Source: Emticicia agri (lineage in GTDB: Bacteria > Bacteroidota > Bacteroidia > Cytophagales > Spirosomataceae). Taken from it: DNA of 64,000 nt. Positions 8,613 through 16,313 of the stretch are shown one piece after another (positions within the stretch are counted from its first letter, which is position 1; each line of letters begins with the position of its first letter). Where the stretch lies: NCBI RefSeq assembly GCF_004168285.1, contig NZ_SEWF01000024.1, positions 43,378-107,377 of the forward strand, given 5' to 3'. The position numbers and the translations under genes are program-made. Below the pieces are notes generated by a model, which saw only the letters and a list, made by a program, of their open reading frames with translations, was not told the origin of the DNA and made no database searches.

Positions 8613-10052
8613 ATGAAAAGATACCTGATTCTGACATGGTTGCTTGCTCTAACTGTTGCATCAGCCATAGCACAAAACAAAGCCGAAAAACTCGAAGAAG
8701 TTATGATGGCTTATCATCAATTCAATATGTTCGATGGCAGTGTACTGGTAGCAGAAAACGGAAAGGTTATTTACACAGGAGCTTTCGGCATGGCTAATCG
8801 TGAGTGGGATATTCCGAATACTACTGATACCAAATTCATGATTGGTTCGGTATCGAAGCCATTGACAGCCATGCTCATGCTGATACAGGTACAAAAAGGT
8901 TTAGTCAGCCTTGATAAAACTATCTCAGATTATCTGCCCGAATTTTCGAAGAAAAATGGTAGCCGCATTACTATCCGTCAATTGTTGAGCCATTCTTCCG
9001 GCATGCCTAATTATGATATTATCAAAGATTTCTTCCCAAAGGTCAGCCGGCAATACTATACCAGAGAAGAGTATATCAAACTCTATATGGACTCTACCCT
9101 TGTTTTTGAGCCGGGTAAGAGTTACTATTATAGTAGCTGGGGTTATTATACCTTGGGCTATATCATGGAAAAAGTAACAGGCAAAAGCTATGCTCAATTG
9201 ATGAAAGAAGATATTTTTGATAAACTGCAAATGAATAGTTCGGGTTCGTATTATCACACGCAGATTGTACCAAAAAGAGCTACCGGATACGACTATATTA
9301 TCGGAGGCTATACAAGTAATGATTTCAGAGACCAATCTAATACAATGGGCACAGGAGATATTTATTCAACTGTCGAAGACCTCTTCAAATTTCATATAGG
9401 TATCAGTAACAATGCCTTACTTAATCAACCATTGACTGATGAAATGTTTAAGCCGGGCATACGCCCCTGGCGATATGGTTTTGGGTGGTTCAATCAGCAA
9501 TTCAGATATACGCCTAAAGACAGTGTATTTGCCAACTACCATCTGGGCATGACAGAAGGTTTTCTTTCGTTTTTTATCCGTATTCCCTCAACCAATAGTC
9601 TGGTGGTATTTTTATGCAATAGTTCTCCAACCCATTTCTTTGGCATTACCCAAAGTTTGTTGCGAGTACTTCATAACAAACCTGTATCACTAAAACACCC
9701 TGCTCATAAAGCGATGGAGACGGTTATTGCTACCAAAGGCACCGCCAAGGCGGTAGAAGCCTATCAGGTTTACAAAAAAGACACGGCTAATTATTATATA
9801 GACTGGCTGGCAATGGACCAATTGGGTAATCAGCTATTTACTTCTCAACGGTATAATGATGCTCTTCTGATTTTTGAAAACAATGCCCGTGAGTTCCCGC
9901 AACGGGATTTAGTACTCATCAGCCTTGCCAAAACCTATGAAATATTAAAGCGTAAAAAAGAAGCCATTGACTATTATAAAAAGGCAATAGCTGCCAATCC
10001 GAATAATGAAGAACCGAAGAACCGATTAAAAGAACTGGAGCGACAGCCTTAA
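8613..10052 (+). CDS. secreted serine hydrolase (class C beta-lactamase/PBP-like) with C-terminal TPR
   Basis: 479 residues. The signal peptide is about 1-21 (TVASAIAQ). The beta-lactamase-related domain (about 25-350) carries SVSK as the SxxK nucleophile motif (Ser79, Lys82), YYSSWGYYTLGY as the tyrosine motif and HLGMTEGF as the region replacing KTG. Residues about 385-475 form TPR-like helices (FTSQRYNDALLIFENNARE, ALKRKKEAIDYYKKAIAANPNNEEP-type pattern). Such proteins are usually DD-peptidases, esterases or D-aminopeptidases rather than true beta-lactamases. The TPR tail suggests a protein partner. Transcribed alone. Confidence 0.88.
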   Translation: MKRYLILTWLLALTVASAIAQNKAEKLEEVMMAYHQFNMFDGSVLVAENGKVIYTGAFGMANREWDIPNTTDTKFMIGSVSKPLTAMLMLIQVQKGLVSLDKTISDYLPEFSKKNGSRITIRQLLSHSSGMPNYDIIKDFFPKVSRQYYTREEYIKLYMDSTLVFEPGKSYYYSSWGYYTLGYIMEKVTGKSYAQLMKEDIFDKLQMNSSGSYYHTQIVPKRATGYDYIIGGYTSNDFRDQSNTMGTGDIYSTVEDLFKFHIGISNNALLNQPLTDEMFKPGIRPWRYGFGWFNQQFRYTPKDSVFANYHLGMTEGFLSFFIRIPSTNSLVVFLCNSSPTHFFGITQSLLRVLHNKPVSLKHPAHKAMETVIATKGTAKAVEAYQVYKKDTANYYIDWLAMDQLGNQLFTSQRYNDALLIFENNAREFPQRDLVLISLAKTYEILKRKKEAIDYYKKAIAANPNNEEPKNRLKELERQP

Positions 10053-10177
10053 TTGCATGATGGGTAAAATGAGGGTATAGCAAAAAATAATTGTCTTATT
10101 TATGCAACGCACAAAAGTTTTTCTGCATCTTATTGACAACTGTATCAAAATTACTGATTTCAAACTATACTTAATTT

Positions 10178-11218
10178 ATGAAAAAGCTACTCTCATTACT
10201 CATTCTCGGACTATCAACTGTTACTATTTCTTTCGCACAAGACAAAGAAACACCTTATTTAGTAAAAACCTATCAATCGTCTGAAGTACAAAACCTAAAC
10301 GTACGTACCTCGGGTGGTGGCATTACCGTAACAGGCCAGCCGGGCAACGAAACCCGTGTAGAAGTATATATCAGACCTAATAACTGGAACGGCGGTACAA
10401 TAAGCAAAGCCGAAATAGAAGAACGTCTGGAAGACTATGAATTAAGTGTAAAAAAAGAAGGAGGCACCGTCTATTGTTTAGCCAAAAGAAAACGTGATAG
10501 TGGCTGGAATGACTGGAAAAAATCATTGAACATTACTTTCAAAATTTATTCGCCTGAAAAAGTTTCAACCGACTTGCAAACCAGTGGTGGCGGTATCAAT
10601 CTGAAAAACCTGACCGGAAATTTAGATTTTACTACCAGTGGTGGTGGTTTGAAATTAGCGAATCTGGGCGGCAACATCAAAGGCAGAACCTCGGGGGGTG
10701 GTATTGATTTGACGGGCTGCCGTGATATAATTGATTTATCGACCAGTGGTGGTGGCATTGGTGCTGATAACTGCAAAGGCGATATCAGACTAAGCACTTC
10801 AGGTGGTGGTTTACGTTTAAAAGGGCTTGATGGTACTATTAAAGCGACAACCAGTGGTGGCGGTGTAAGAGCAGAAGAAATCAGTGGTGAGTTAATTACT
10901 TCAACTTCAGGTGGGTCTATTCATCTGGAAGACATCAGAGCCAGTGTAAGAGCCTCAACCAGTGGTGGTGGTATTGATGCAGATATTAAATCATTCGGTA
11001 AGTACCTTTCTTTATCAACCAGCGCAGGTAGTATCAGAGTAACCATGCCTATGGATAAAGGCTTAGACCTTGATTTAGACGGTAACCGTGTACGTGTACC
11101 GGAAATCAAAAATTTCAGCGGAAGAATCGAAAAAGACCGTGTGAAAGGTTCAGTAAACGGTGGTGGTATTCCGGTAACGATGGATGCTAACTCTGGTAGT
11201 GTAAATATTAACGAATAA
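10178..11218 (+). CDS. secreted DUF4097-type repeat protein (TSGGG repeats)
   Basis: 346 residues. The signal peptide is about 1-21 (VTISFAQ). From about residue 42 to 285 there are ten copies of a roughly 20-residue unit built on TSGGG(I/L/V) followed by alternating hydrophobic residues, for example TSGGGINLKNLTG, TSGGGLKLANLGG and TSGGGIDLTGCRD; the last two copies decay to TSGGS and TSAGS. The pattern predicts a parallel beta-helix or stacked beta sheet, as in the DUF4097 putative-adhesin family. No catalytic motif is seen. It is followed by a palindromic repeat and a second secreted repeat protein. Surface adhesion or envelope-stress sensing are possible; the function is unknown. Confidence 0.85.
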   Translation: MKKLLSLLILGLSTVTISFAQDKETPYLVKTYQSSEVQNLNVRTSGGGITVTGQPGNETRVEVYIRPNNWNGGTISKAEIEERLEDYELSVKKEGGTVYCLAKRKRDSGWNDWKKSLNITFKIYSPEKVSTDLQTSGGGINLKNLTGNLDFTTSGGGLKLANLGGNIKGRTSGGGIDLTGCRDIIDLSTSGGGIGADNCKGDIRLSTSGGGLRLKGLDGTIKATTSGGGVRAEEISGELITSTSGGSIHLEDIRASVRASTSGGGIDADIKSFGKYLSLSTSAGSIRVTMPMDKGLDLDLDGNRVRVPEIKNFSGRIEKDRVKGSVNGGGIPVTMDANSGSVNINE

Positions 11219-11219
11219 T

Positions 11220-11324
11220 CTTGTGGGGCGAACGTCCCGTTCGCTTTTACTATTTATAGTTTTAGTAATAGAACTGATACGAACTGCGAACGAGTGGTTC
11301 GCCACGCGGACGTTCGCTCCACAA
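11220..11324. repeat. REP-like palindromic intergenic element
   Basis: Outer arms 11221-11237 (ttgtggggcgaacgtcc) and 11308-11324 match as inverted repeats with one mismatch in 17. Inside them are further pairs: cgttcgc (11238-11244) with gcgaacg (11286-11292), and gtgg-ttcg-ccac at 11294-11305. The element is much more GC-rich than its surroundings and begins two bases after a stop codon. It looks like a mobile palindromic repeat rather than a simple terminator, although the transcript would fold strongly. Confidence 0.7.
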
Positions 11325-11340
11325 TACAAATAACAAAAAC

Positions 11341-12105
11341 ATGAAAAAACTACTTATTTTCTTCTTATGTGCAGGTATTATCAGCACAGCATCAGCTCAA
11401 AAAGAAGTTTCAGCAAAAACTATTTTTGATGCCATTGATAAAGGACAGACCGTTAATTATGATGGCGTAACCATCACAGGCACATTAGACCTGACGGAAC
11501 TATCTAATAAAAAACGTATCAAACAAAGCAAAGGCTACGACGAATACAAAAGCACAGTAGAAGTACCTGTTTCTTTCAAAAATTGTACTTTTAAAGATGA
11601 TTTTATTGCTTATAAAAACAATGAAGATAAAAGAGGTGACAGGAATTGGAGTATTAGTATGGGTGATGGTGAAACCTATACTACCGATTTTGAAAAGAGC
11701 GTAGTTTTTGAAAACTGTATTTTTGAAGGCAAAAGTGAATTTAAATATTCTGACTTTGCAGAGAAAGCTTCTTTTGCCGGAACCAAATTTGGTAAAGAAG
11801 CTAATTTCAAATATGCCGATTTCAAAAGAGAGTCAAACTTTGCGAATTGCAATTTTAATGAATACGCCAATTTCAAGTATTCAAACTTCAAGTATGATGC
11901 TGATTTTTATAGTGTAGCTTTCAGAGATTATGCCGATTTTAAATATGCCAATTTCAATGAGCGTGTAACTTTCAAAGGAGCTTCTTTCAATCAGCACGCC
12001 GATTTCAAATATGCCGAATTTAAAGATTCAGGTAATTTTGATAATACAAAATTCAAAGGCGGGATTGATATGAAATACTCGAACGGCAAAAAATACATGA
12101 ACTGA
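11341..12105 (+). CDS. secreted pentapeptide-repeat protein
   Basis: 254 residues. The signal peptide is about 1-19 (ISTASAQ). The middle and C-terminal part (about 115-245) is a run of pentapeptide-like units with Phe at the central position: EFKYSDF, SFAGTKF, NFKYADF, NFANCNF, NFKYSNF, DFKYANF, TFKGASF and DFKYAEF. This predicts a right-handed quadrilateral beta-helix. An unusual number of FKY triplets makes one face aromatic. Most pentapeptide proteins are cytosolic; this one is exported. It shares strand and helical-repeat style with the TSGGG protein upstream but no sequence homology. Function unknown. Confidence 0.85.
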   Translation: MKKLLIFFLCAGIISTASAQKEVSAKTIFDAIDKGQTVNYDGVTITGTLDLTELSNKKRIKQSKGYDEYKSTVEVPVSFKNCTFKDDFIAYKNNEDKRGDRNWSISMGDGETYTTDFEKSVVFENCIFEGKSEFKYSDFAEKASFAGTKFGKEANFKYADFKRESNFANCNFNEYANFKYSNFKYDADFYSVAFRDYADFKYANFNERVTFKGASFNQHADFKYAEFKDSGNFDNTKFKGGIDMKYSNGKKYMN

Positions 12106-12154
12106 CAGCACTTTTTTTATAACCCTGACCCCTTGTCCGAAGGCGTACAAATCT

Positions 12155-12180
12155 TGTCCGTTTTCGGACATTTTTATTTT
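12155..12180 (+). terminator. probable terminator after the pentapeptide-repeat gene
   Basis: tgtccg-tttt-cggaca forms a 6-bp stem followed by a ten-base T-rich run with one A. It lies 50 bp past the stop codon. A regulator-binding palindrome for the next operon is an alternative. Confidence 0.6.
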
Positions 12181-12229
12181 ACAAAAACAACATAAACACC
12201 TGATTATCAGCCAATTAATTTTAATGGCA

Positions 12230-12237
12230 TAACTTTG
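12230..12237 (+). promoter_or_regulatory. -7 promoter box for the ABC ATPase-tolC pair
   Basis: TAACTTTG matches TAnnTTTG. It sits 82 bp before the ATPase start and after the upstream terminator; no clear -33 TTTG was found. Confidence 0.4.
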
Positions 12238-12319
12238 GCAAATACATATACAGCATTAAAACCTGAAAATCAGCTAAGAAATACTATCTTAACGCATAGA
12301 ACTACTTAACTCAATAAAA

Positions 12320-12982
12320 ATGATTCAATTAAAAAACATATCTAAATATTATCCTGCAGGCTTCGGAAAAATTTATGTATTAAGAAATATCAATCTTACA
12401 ATCAATCAGGGCGAGTTTGTGTCTATCATGGGGCCTTCAGGGTCTGGTAAGTCCACCTTATTGCACATTCTGGGTCTATTAGAAGAAGCCTCAGAAGGTG
12501 AATACCTGTTTGAAGATGTACCTGTGCAAAAACTTTCAGAAAAAAAGCGTACCGAATTACACAGAACAAGCATAGGCTTTGTATTTCAGGCTTATCATCT
12601 GATAGATGAACTGACTGTTTATGAAAACATAGAAACACCACTTTTGTATAAAGGACAGTCAAGTTCTGAACGCAAAAGTAGAGTAGCCGATGTATTAGAC
12701 AGATTTAATATGGTGGCTAAAAAAGACCTTTTCCCAACACAGCTTTCGGGCGGACAACAACAGTTAGTAGGCATTGCCAGAGCCATTGTAGCCGAGCCAA
12801 AAATCATTTTTGCCGATGAACCTACCGGAAACCTGCACTCCGAACAAGCTAAACAAATTATGGAGCTATTTAAAGAATTAAATGAAAAAGATGGGGTAAC
12901 CATCGTACAGGTAACACACTCAGAAGAAAATGCCACGTATGGCCATAGAGTTATCAGACTAAAAGACGGCTGGGTGGAATAA
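12320..12982 (+). CDS. ABC transporter ATP-binding protein (LolD/MacB-type)
   Basis: 220 residues, a complete nucleotide-binding domain. Walker A GPSGSGKST (about 39-47), Q-loop FVFQAYHL, signature LSGGQQQ (about 142), Walker B IIFADEPTGN and the H-loop VTHSEE are intact. The sequence groups with LolD/MacB/FtsE-type ATPases that pair with FtsX-like permeases in lipoprotein sorting or macrolide and peptide export. The next gene, 40 bp on, is a TolC-type outer-membrane factor, implying tripartite efflux. No permease or periplasmic adaptor is adjacent. Confidence 0.93.
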   Translation: MIQLKNISKYYPAGFGKIYVLRNINLTINQGEFVSIMGPSGSGKSTLLHILGLLEEASEGEYLFEDVPVQKLSEKKRTELHRTSIGFVFQAYHLIDELTVYENIETPLLYKGQSSSERKSRVADVLDRFNMVAKKDLFPTQLSGGQQQLVGIARAIVAEPKIIFADEPTGNLHSEQAKQIMELFKELNEKDGVTIVQVTHSEENATYGHRVIRLKDGWVE

Positions 12983-13022
12983 TAAGAATTAGGTTTTGAA
13001 ATTAGTGATTTATAACAATACA

Positions 13023-14351
13023 ATGAAGAATTTAACCAGATACATACTGTTTTTTTCGTTTACATTAAGCCTTTCGGGTGCATTTGCTCAGAATAAAATG
13101 ACCCTGAAAGAGTGTTTAGATGTGGCTATCAAAAACAACCTGACTTACAGAGAAAGCCAGATACAGGCAGAAGGAGCCAATGCTGAATTAATGAGAGTAA
13201 AATCGCTCCAGTACCCGAGAATTGGCTTTGGGGTTGGTCAGGATTTACGTATTGGTAGAAGTATTGACCGTTTTACCAATTCTTACATTGAAGAACTCTA
13301 TAGTACAAATGGTTTCGGGATTGATGCCAGCGTTACCTTATTCAATGGTTTCCAGATTAAAAACCAGATTCAACAGAATATCTTATTGAAAGAAGCCGGA
13401 GTAAAAGGTATTGAAGCCACCCGTAACCTGATTACTATTAACCTGTTGCAAGCATATTTACAGGTATTGGCTTCTCAGGAACTGGTTGAAGTGGCTCGCC
13501 AACAGGTAGAAACATCGAAAGCGCAAGTAGATAGAGTAAATAAACTGGTTAGTGCAGGTATCTTAGGGCAGGCAGAATATTTTTTAATCCGTTCTCAGTT
13601 GGCTAATGATGAGTTTTCGTTCGTAACTGTACAAAACTCGCTTAAAACCAACCGTTTATTATTGTTTCAGTTGATGAACATGACTCCAACCAATAACGTT
13701 GTATTTGAACCTATTGCCGATGAGGTGAATATCTATAAAGTAGACGATAACTTTGTAAATCAGCTATACGACCAGTCGCTTGCCAATTTCCCGTCTGTTA
13801 AAAGAGCTGAATTACAATTAAGAAGTTTTGATAATCTGCTAAAAGCTACCAGAGCCAATGTCATGCCTAATATTTCGCTCTCGGCCAGTTATGGAGCATT
13901 TTATTCTACTTCAAACAAGAATGAAAATTATGTGCAACAGATTAATGGTACACGTAACGGCTCGTTATCGTTAAATTTTAATATACCGATTCTGGGAGGT
14001 TTACAGAACAGACCACGGATTGCTGCCGTAAAAGTACAACAACAACTGACAGCCAATAACCTGAATTTAGCCAAACTTCAGTTACGCCAGGCCATTGAAC
14101 AATCGTTCCAATCGTTTGATGCCGCTTCAGAAAGATACAAAGTAGCCACCGACCAGGTGAATATCAATCAGGATAATATCAAAGCAGTAGAAAGCAGAAT
14201 CAGTGCAGGTACAGTTAATTCGGTAGAATATGTATTGGCCAAAACCAATTTTGACCGTGCCAGAAGTAACCTTGTTCAAGCCAAATATGAGGTTTTATTA
14301 CAACAAAAAATATTGGATTTCTACAAAGACGGAGAATGGAAAATTAATTAA
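13023..14351 (+). CDS. TolC-family outer-membrane efflux protein
   Basis: 442 residues from the ATG at 13023; the nine codons upstream of it would precede the signal peptide MKNLTRYILFFSFTLSLSGAFAQ. The internal duplication typical of TolC is visible: two long helical segments, one around LITINLLQAYLQVLASQELVEVARQQVE and the other around QLRQAIEQSFQSFDAASERYKVA, each followed by a SAGI/SAGT turn (VSAGILGQAEY and ISAGTVNSVEYV). It forms the outer-membrane channel and periplasmic tunnel of a type I or ABC efflux system. It follows the ABC ATPase on the same transcript and ends in a terminator. Confidence 0.92.
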   Translation: MKNLTRYILFFSFTLSLSGAFAQNKMTLKECLDVAIKNNLTYRESQIQAEGANAELMRVKSLQYPRIGFGVGQDLRIGRSIDRFTNSYIEELYSTNGFGIDASVTLFNGFQIKNQIQQNILLKEAGVKGIEATRNLITINLLQAYLQVLASQELVEVARQQVETSKAQVDRVNKLVSAGILGQAEYFLIRSQLANDEFSFVTVQNSLKTNRLLLFQLMNMTPTNNVVFEPIADEVNIYKVDDNFVNQLYDQSLANFPSVKRAELQLRSFDNLLKATRANVMPNISLSASYGAFYSTSNKNENYVQQINGTRNGSLSLNFNIPILGGLQNRPRIAAVKVQQQLTANNLNLAKLQLRQAIEQSFQSFDAASERYKVATDQVNINQDNIKAVESRISAGTVNSVEYVLAKTNFDRARSNLVQAKYEVLLQQKILDFYKDGEWKIN

Positions 14352-14373
14352 TAAATACAATTTCTTAAAAAAC

Positions 14374-14408
14374 TGGCTACGGCATCTTGTCGTAGCTATT
14401 GTTTTTTT
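14374..14408. terminator. hairpin between convergent tolC-like and folK genes
   Basis: gctacg (14376-14381) pairs with cgtagc (14391-14396), followed by a T-rich run ending at 14408. It also overlaps the 3' end of folK on the other strand. Confidence 0.55.
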
Positions 14409-14884
14409 ATAACCTCGCTTGTATCGGTGCAATTAGCTAATAAGGTAGCGTTGGTTTGCTGCCATTGCGGATGAATAAAGTCAGGAGCAATTTCTGCCAG
14501 TGGTGTTAATACAAACCGACGCTCCTGAATAAATGGATGAGGAATGGTGAGGTTGTTTAGTTGAATGATGTCAGCATTATAATAGAGTAAATCAATATCT
14601 ATGATTCGTGCACCCCATTTTACTTCACGTATTCTACCCATCGACTGCTCAACAGCCAGTACCCTTGTCAACACTTCTGATGCCTCATATTCGGTATTAA
14701 TACAAATAACCTGATTCAGAAAATCATTTTGTTCTTTTAGCCCCCATGCAGCAGTCTCATAGATACTTGATTGTGCTACAATAGCCCCGATGGTTTCGGC
14801 AATACGTATGCAGGCCAGGTCTAAGTTTGCTTGTCTTTCTCCAAGATTTGACCCAAGCCCAAGATAAACCTGATTGATTTTCAC
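14396..14884 (-). CDS. folK: 2-amino-4-hydroxy-6-hydroxymethyldihydropteridine pyrophosphokinase
   Basis: 162 residues. HPPK motifs: VYLGLGSNLGERQANL at the N-terminus, ETAAWGLKEQNDFLNQVI, and IIDIDLLYYN followed by IPHPFIQERRFVLTPLAEIAP. It transfers pyrophosphate from ATP to 6-hydroxymethyl-dihydropterin in folate synthesis. The start codon is GTG at 14884 and overlaps the TAG stop of the GGGP-synthase gene (TAGTG), so translation is coupled. No other folate gene is adjacent. Confidence 0.95.
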   Translation of the reverse strand: MKINQVYLGLGSNLGERQANLDLACIRIAETIGAIVAQSSIYETAAWGLKEQNDFLNQVICINTEYEASEVLTRVLAVEQSMGRIREVKWGARIIDIDLLYYNADIIQLNNLTIPHPFIQERRFVLTPLAEIAPDFIHPQWQQTNATLLANCTDTSEVIKKQ

Positions 14885-15663
14885 TAAACTGTTGTTAGAT
14901 TAAAAGATTGGATTACCTCCGCTATTTCAGGAAGCAAAGCAGGATTTTTCTCGAAAGCATTGCCGATTACAATAATATCAGCACCTGCTTCCAAGGCATC
15001 ATGTGCTTTTTCAGCAGAATTAATACCCCCTCCTACTACAAGAGGAGCATCAATGTTTTCTCTTACCCGACGAATCATCTTAGGCGATACAGGATACATG
15101 GCTCCGCTACCTCCATCAAGATAAATGAGTTTTAAGCCTAACAATTCTCCTGCTATGGCTGTACAAGCAGCAATATCAGGTTTATCATGCGGAATAGGCG
15201 TTGTATGGCTGATATACGAAACCGTAGTCTGACGTCCGCTATCTACCAGAATATAACCTGTTGATAAGATTTCTAAACCACTTTGTTTCAGAATGGGTGC
15301 GGCAATCACATGCTGACCAATCAGGTAGTCGGGATTACGGCCGGAAATTAGCGAGAGTAACAATATACCATCGGCAGAGGGTTCTATGTGAAGGCTATTC
15401 CCCGGGAAAATGATAACCGGAATATTGGTCTGGCTATGAATGGTTTCAATCATTTCAGCCATCACATTATTGGTAATCAGGCTACCGCCTACAAAAAAGA
15501 AATCTACCCGATTTTCGACACAACTGTATAAGAAATGATTAAAAGCGGTGGCCTCAACTTTATCAGGGTCGAGCAAAACAGCTAAAGCTTTTTTCTTTTG
15601 CTGTTTATTCTGTAATATTTTATCAAGAAGTTGCTTCGGCATCTTTTGTTGTGAGGTGGTCAA
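14884..15663 (-). CDS. geranylgeranylglyceryl phosphate synthase family protein
   Basis: 259 residues, a TIM barrel of the PcrB/GGGPS family. Key segments: LAVLLDPDKVE (metal and phosphate site near the N-terminus), FFFVGGSLITNNVM, VIIFPGNSLHIEPSADGILLL, LIYLDGGSGAMYPVSPKMI and PLVVGGGINSAEKAHDALEAGADIIVIGNAFEK, the glycerol-1-phosphate-binding end. The family joins a prenyl diphosphate to sn-glycerol-1-phosphate, the first committed step of archaeal lipids. Group II enzymes of this kind are known from Bacteroidota with unsettled physiological role. The start overlaps the upstream membrane-protein gene by about 40 bp (or about 20 bp if the ATG at 15642 is used) and the end overlaps folK, so the three form one unit. 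Confidence 0.93.
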   Translation of the reverse strand: MTTSQQKMPKQLLDKILQNKQQKKKALAVLLDPDKVEATAFNHFLYSCVENRVDFFFVGGSLITNNVMAEMIETIHSQTNIPVIIFPGNSLHIEPSADGILLLSLISGRNPDYLIGQHVIAAPILKQSGLEILSTGYILVDSGRQTTVSYISHTTPIPHDKPDIAACTAIAGELLGLKLIYLDGGSGAMYPVSPKMIRRVRENIDAPLVVGGGINSAEKAHDALEAGADIIVIGNAFEKNPALLPEIAEVIQSFNLTTV

Positions 15664-16033
15664 TCAATTCTAACAATTTTTCTTTTGCAACAGCCAGCAG
15701 AACTGAAGTAGCAGCACCTTTTAAAGCACCCCATAGTAAAGAATCTCCTTCTTTTACTTTTTCAGGTTCAGGTTCTGCTATGCTTAACGGTTCGTTTTCC
15801 TGCATTTCCTCCTTTCCCTCAGGCAAAAGTAATTCTGTTATTGCATATACTGCAACAATGATTCCTCCGATAACTAACGCATTTTTACCTACCTTTTTCA
15901 AGTCTCCTATCTGGGTTTCAATGGCTCCTAAATATTTATCTATAGACTCCTGTAATAACTCTTTGCGTTCTTCACGATTCGATTTTGGCGGTACAATCGG
16001 TACTCTTGTTATAGTTTCTCTCAGATTTTTCAC
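15623..16033 (-). CDS. small membrane protein of unknown function in the GGGP-synthase cluster
   Basis: 136 residues, not matched to a family I know. The N-terminal 40 residues are polar and basic (VPIVPPKSNREERKELLQ), then an amphipathic helix (YLGAIETQIGDLKKVGK), a hydrophobic segment (NALVIGGIIVAVYAITELLL, about 50-69), an acidic linker (EEMQENEPLSIAEPEPEK), a second weakly hydrophobic helix (WGALKGAATSVLLAVAKEKL) and a charged tail. The 3' end overlaps the GGGP-synthase start, suggesting coupling and perhaps a membrane-associated partner of that enzyme. The function is inferred only from position. Confidence 0.7.
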   Translation of the reverse strand: MKNLRETITRVPIVPPKSNREERKELLQESIDKYLGAIETQIGDLKKVGKNALVIGGIIVAVYAITELLLPEGKEEMQENEPLSIAEPEPEKVKEGDSLLWGALKGAATSVLLAVAKEKLLELIDHLTTKDAEATS

Positions 16034-16313
16034 TTTCCCACAGATTTTTGTTCAAAATTATTGAAAAATGCCAAAAAAAGAAAGATTACTGCCTGTTTAT
16101 AGCAATTTAAGCCATAAAGTGCAATAAATAAACGTACGGCAAACTATTTTTTAGTATCTATACGAATTAATCTTGTCTTTCAATAGTAAACTTTGGTACC
16201 CCTATAAAAGTTTCGGTTTTTCAGGCTAATTTTTTATATAGCTATTACATTATCTGCAAATCCCGATAGGGCAAGAAACTTTACTAACGAACAGGATAAA
16301 GTTTTTCATGCCC

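Noticed and set aside
10546..11109. Long open frames antisense to the TSGGG-repeat gene, and a CRISPR-like repeated pattern at about 60-bp spacing
   Set aside because: The repeats are coding for a regular protein motif on the plus strand; spacing and sequence vary as expected for protein repeats, and the antisense frames are side effects of the GC-rich repeat codons.
14884..15663. Recent archaeal gene transfer for the GGGP-synthase gene
   Set aside because: Group II members are already known in Bacteroidota, and its coupling to folK and base composition look native.
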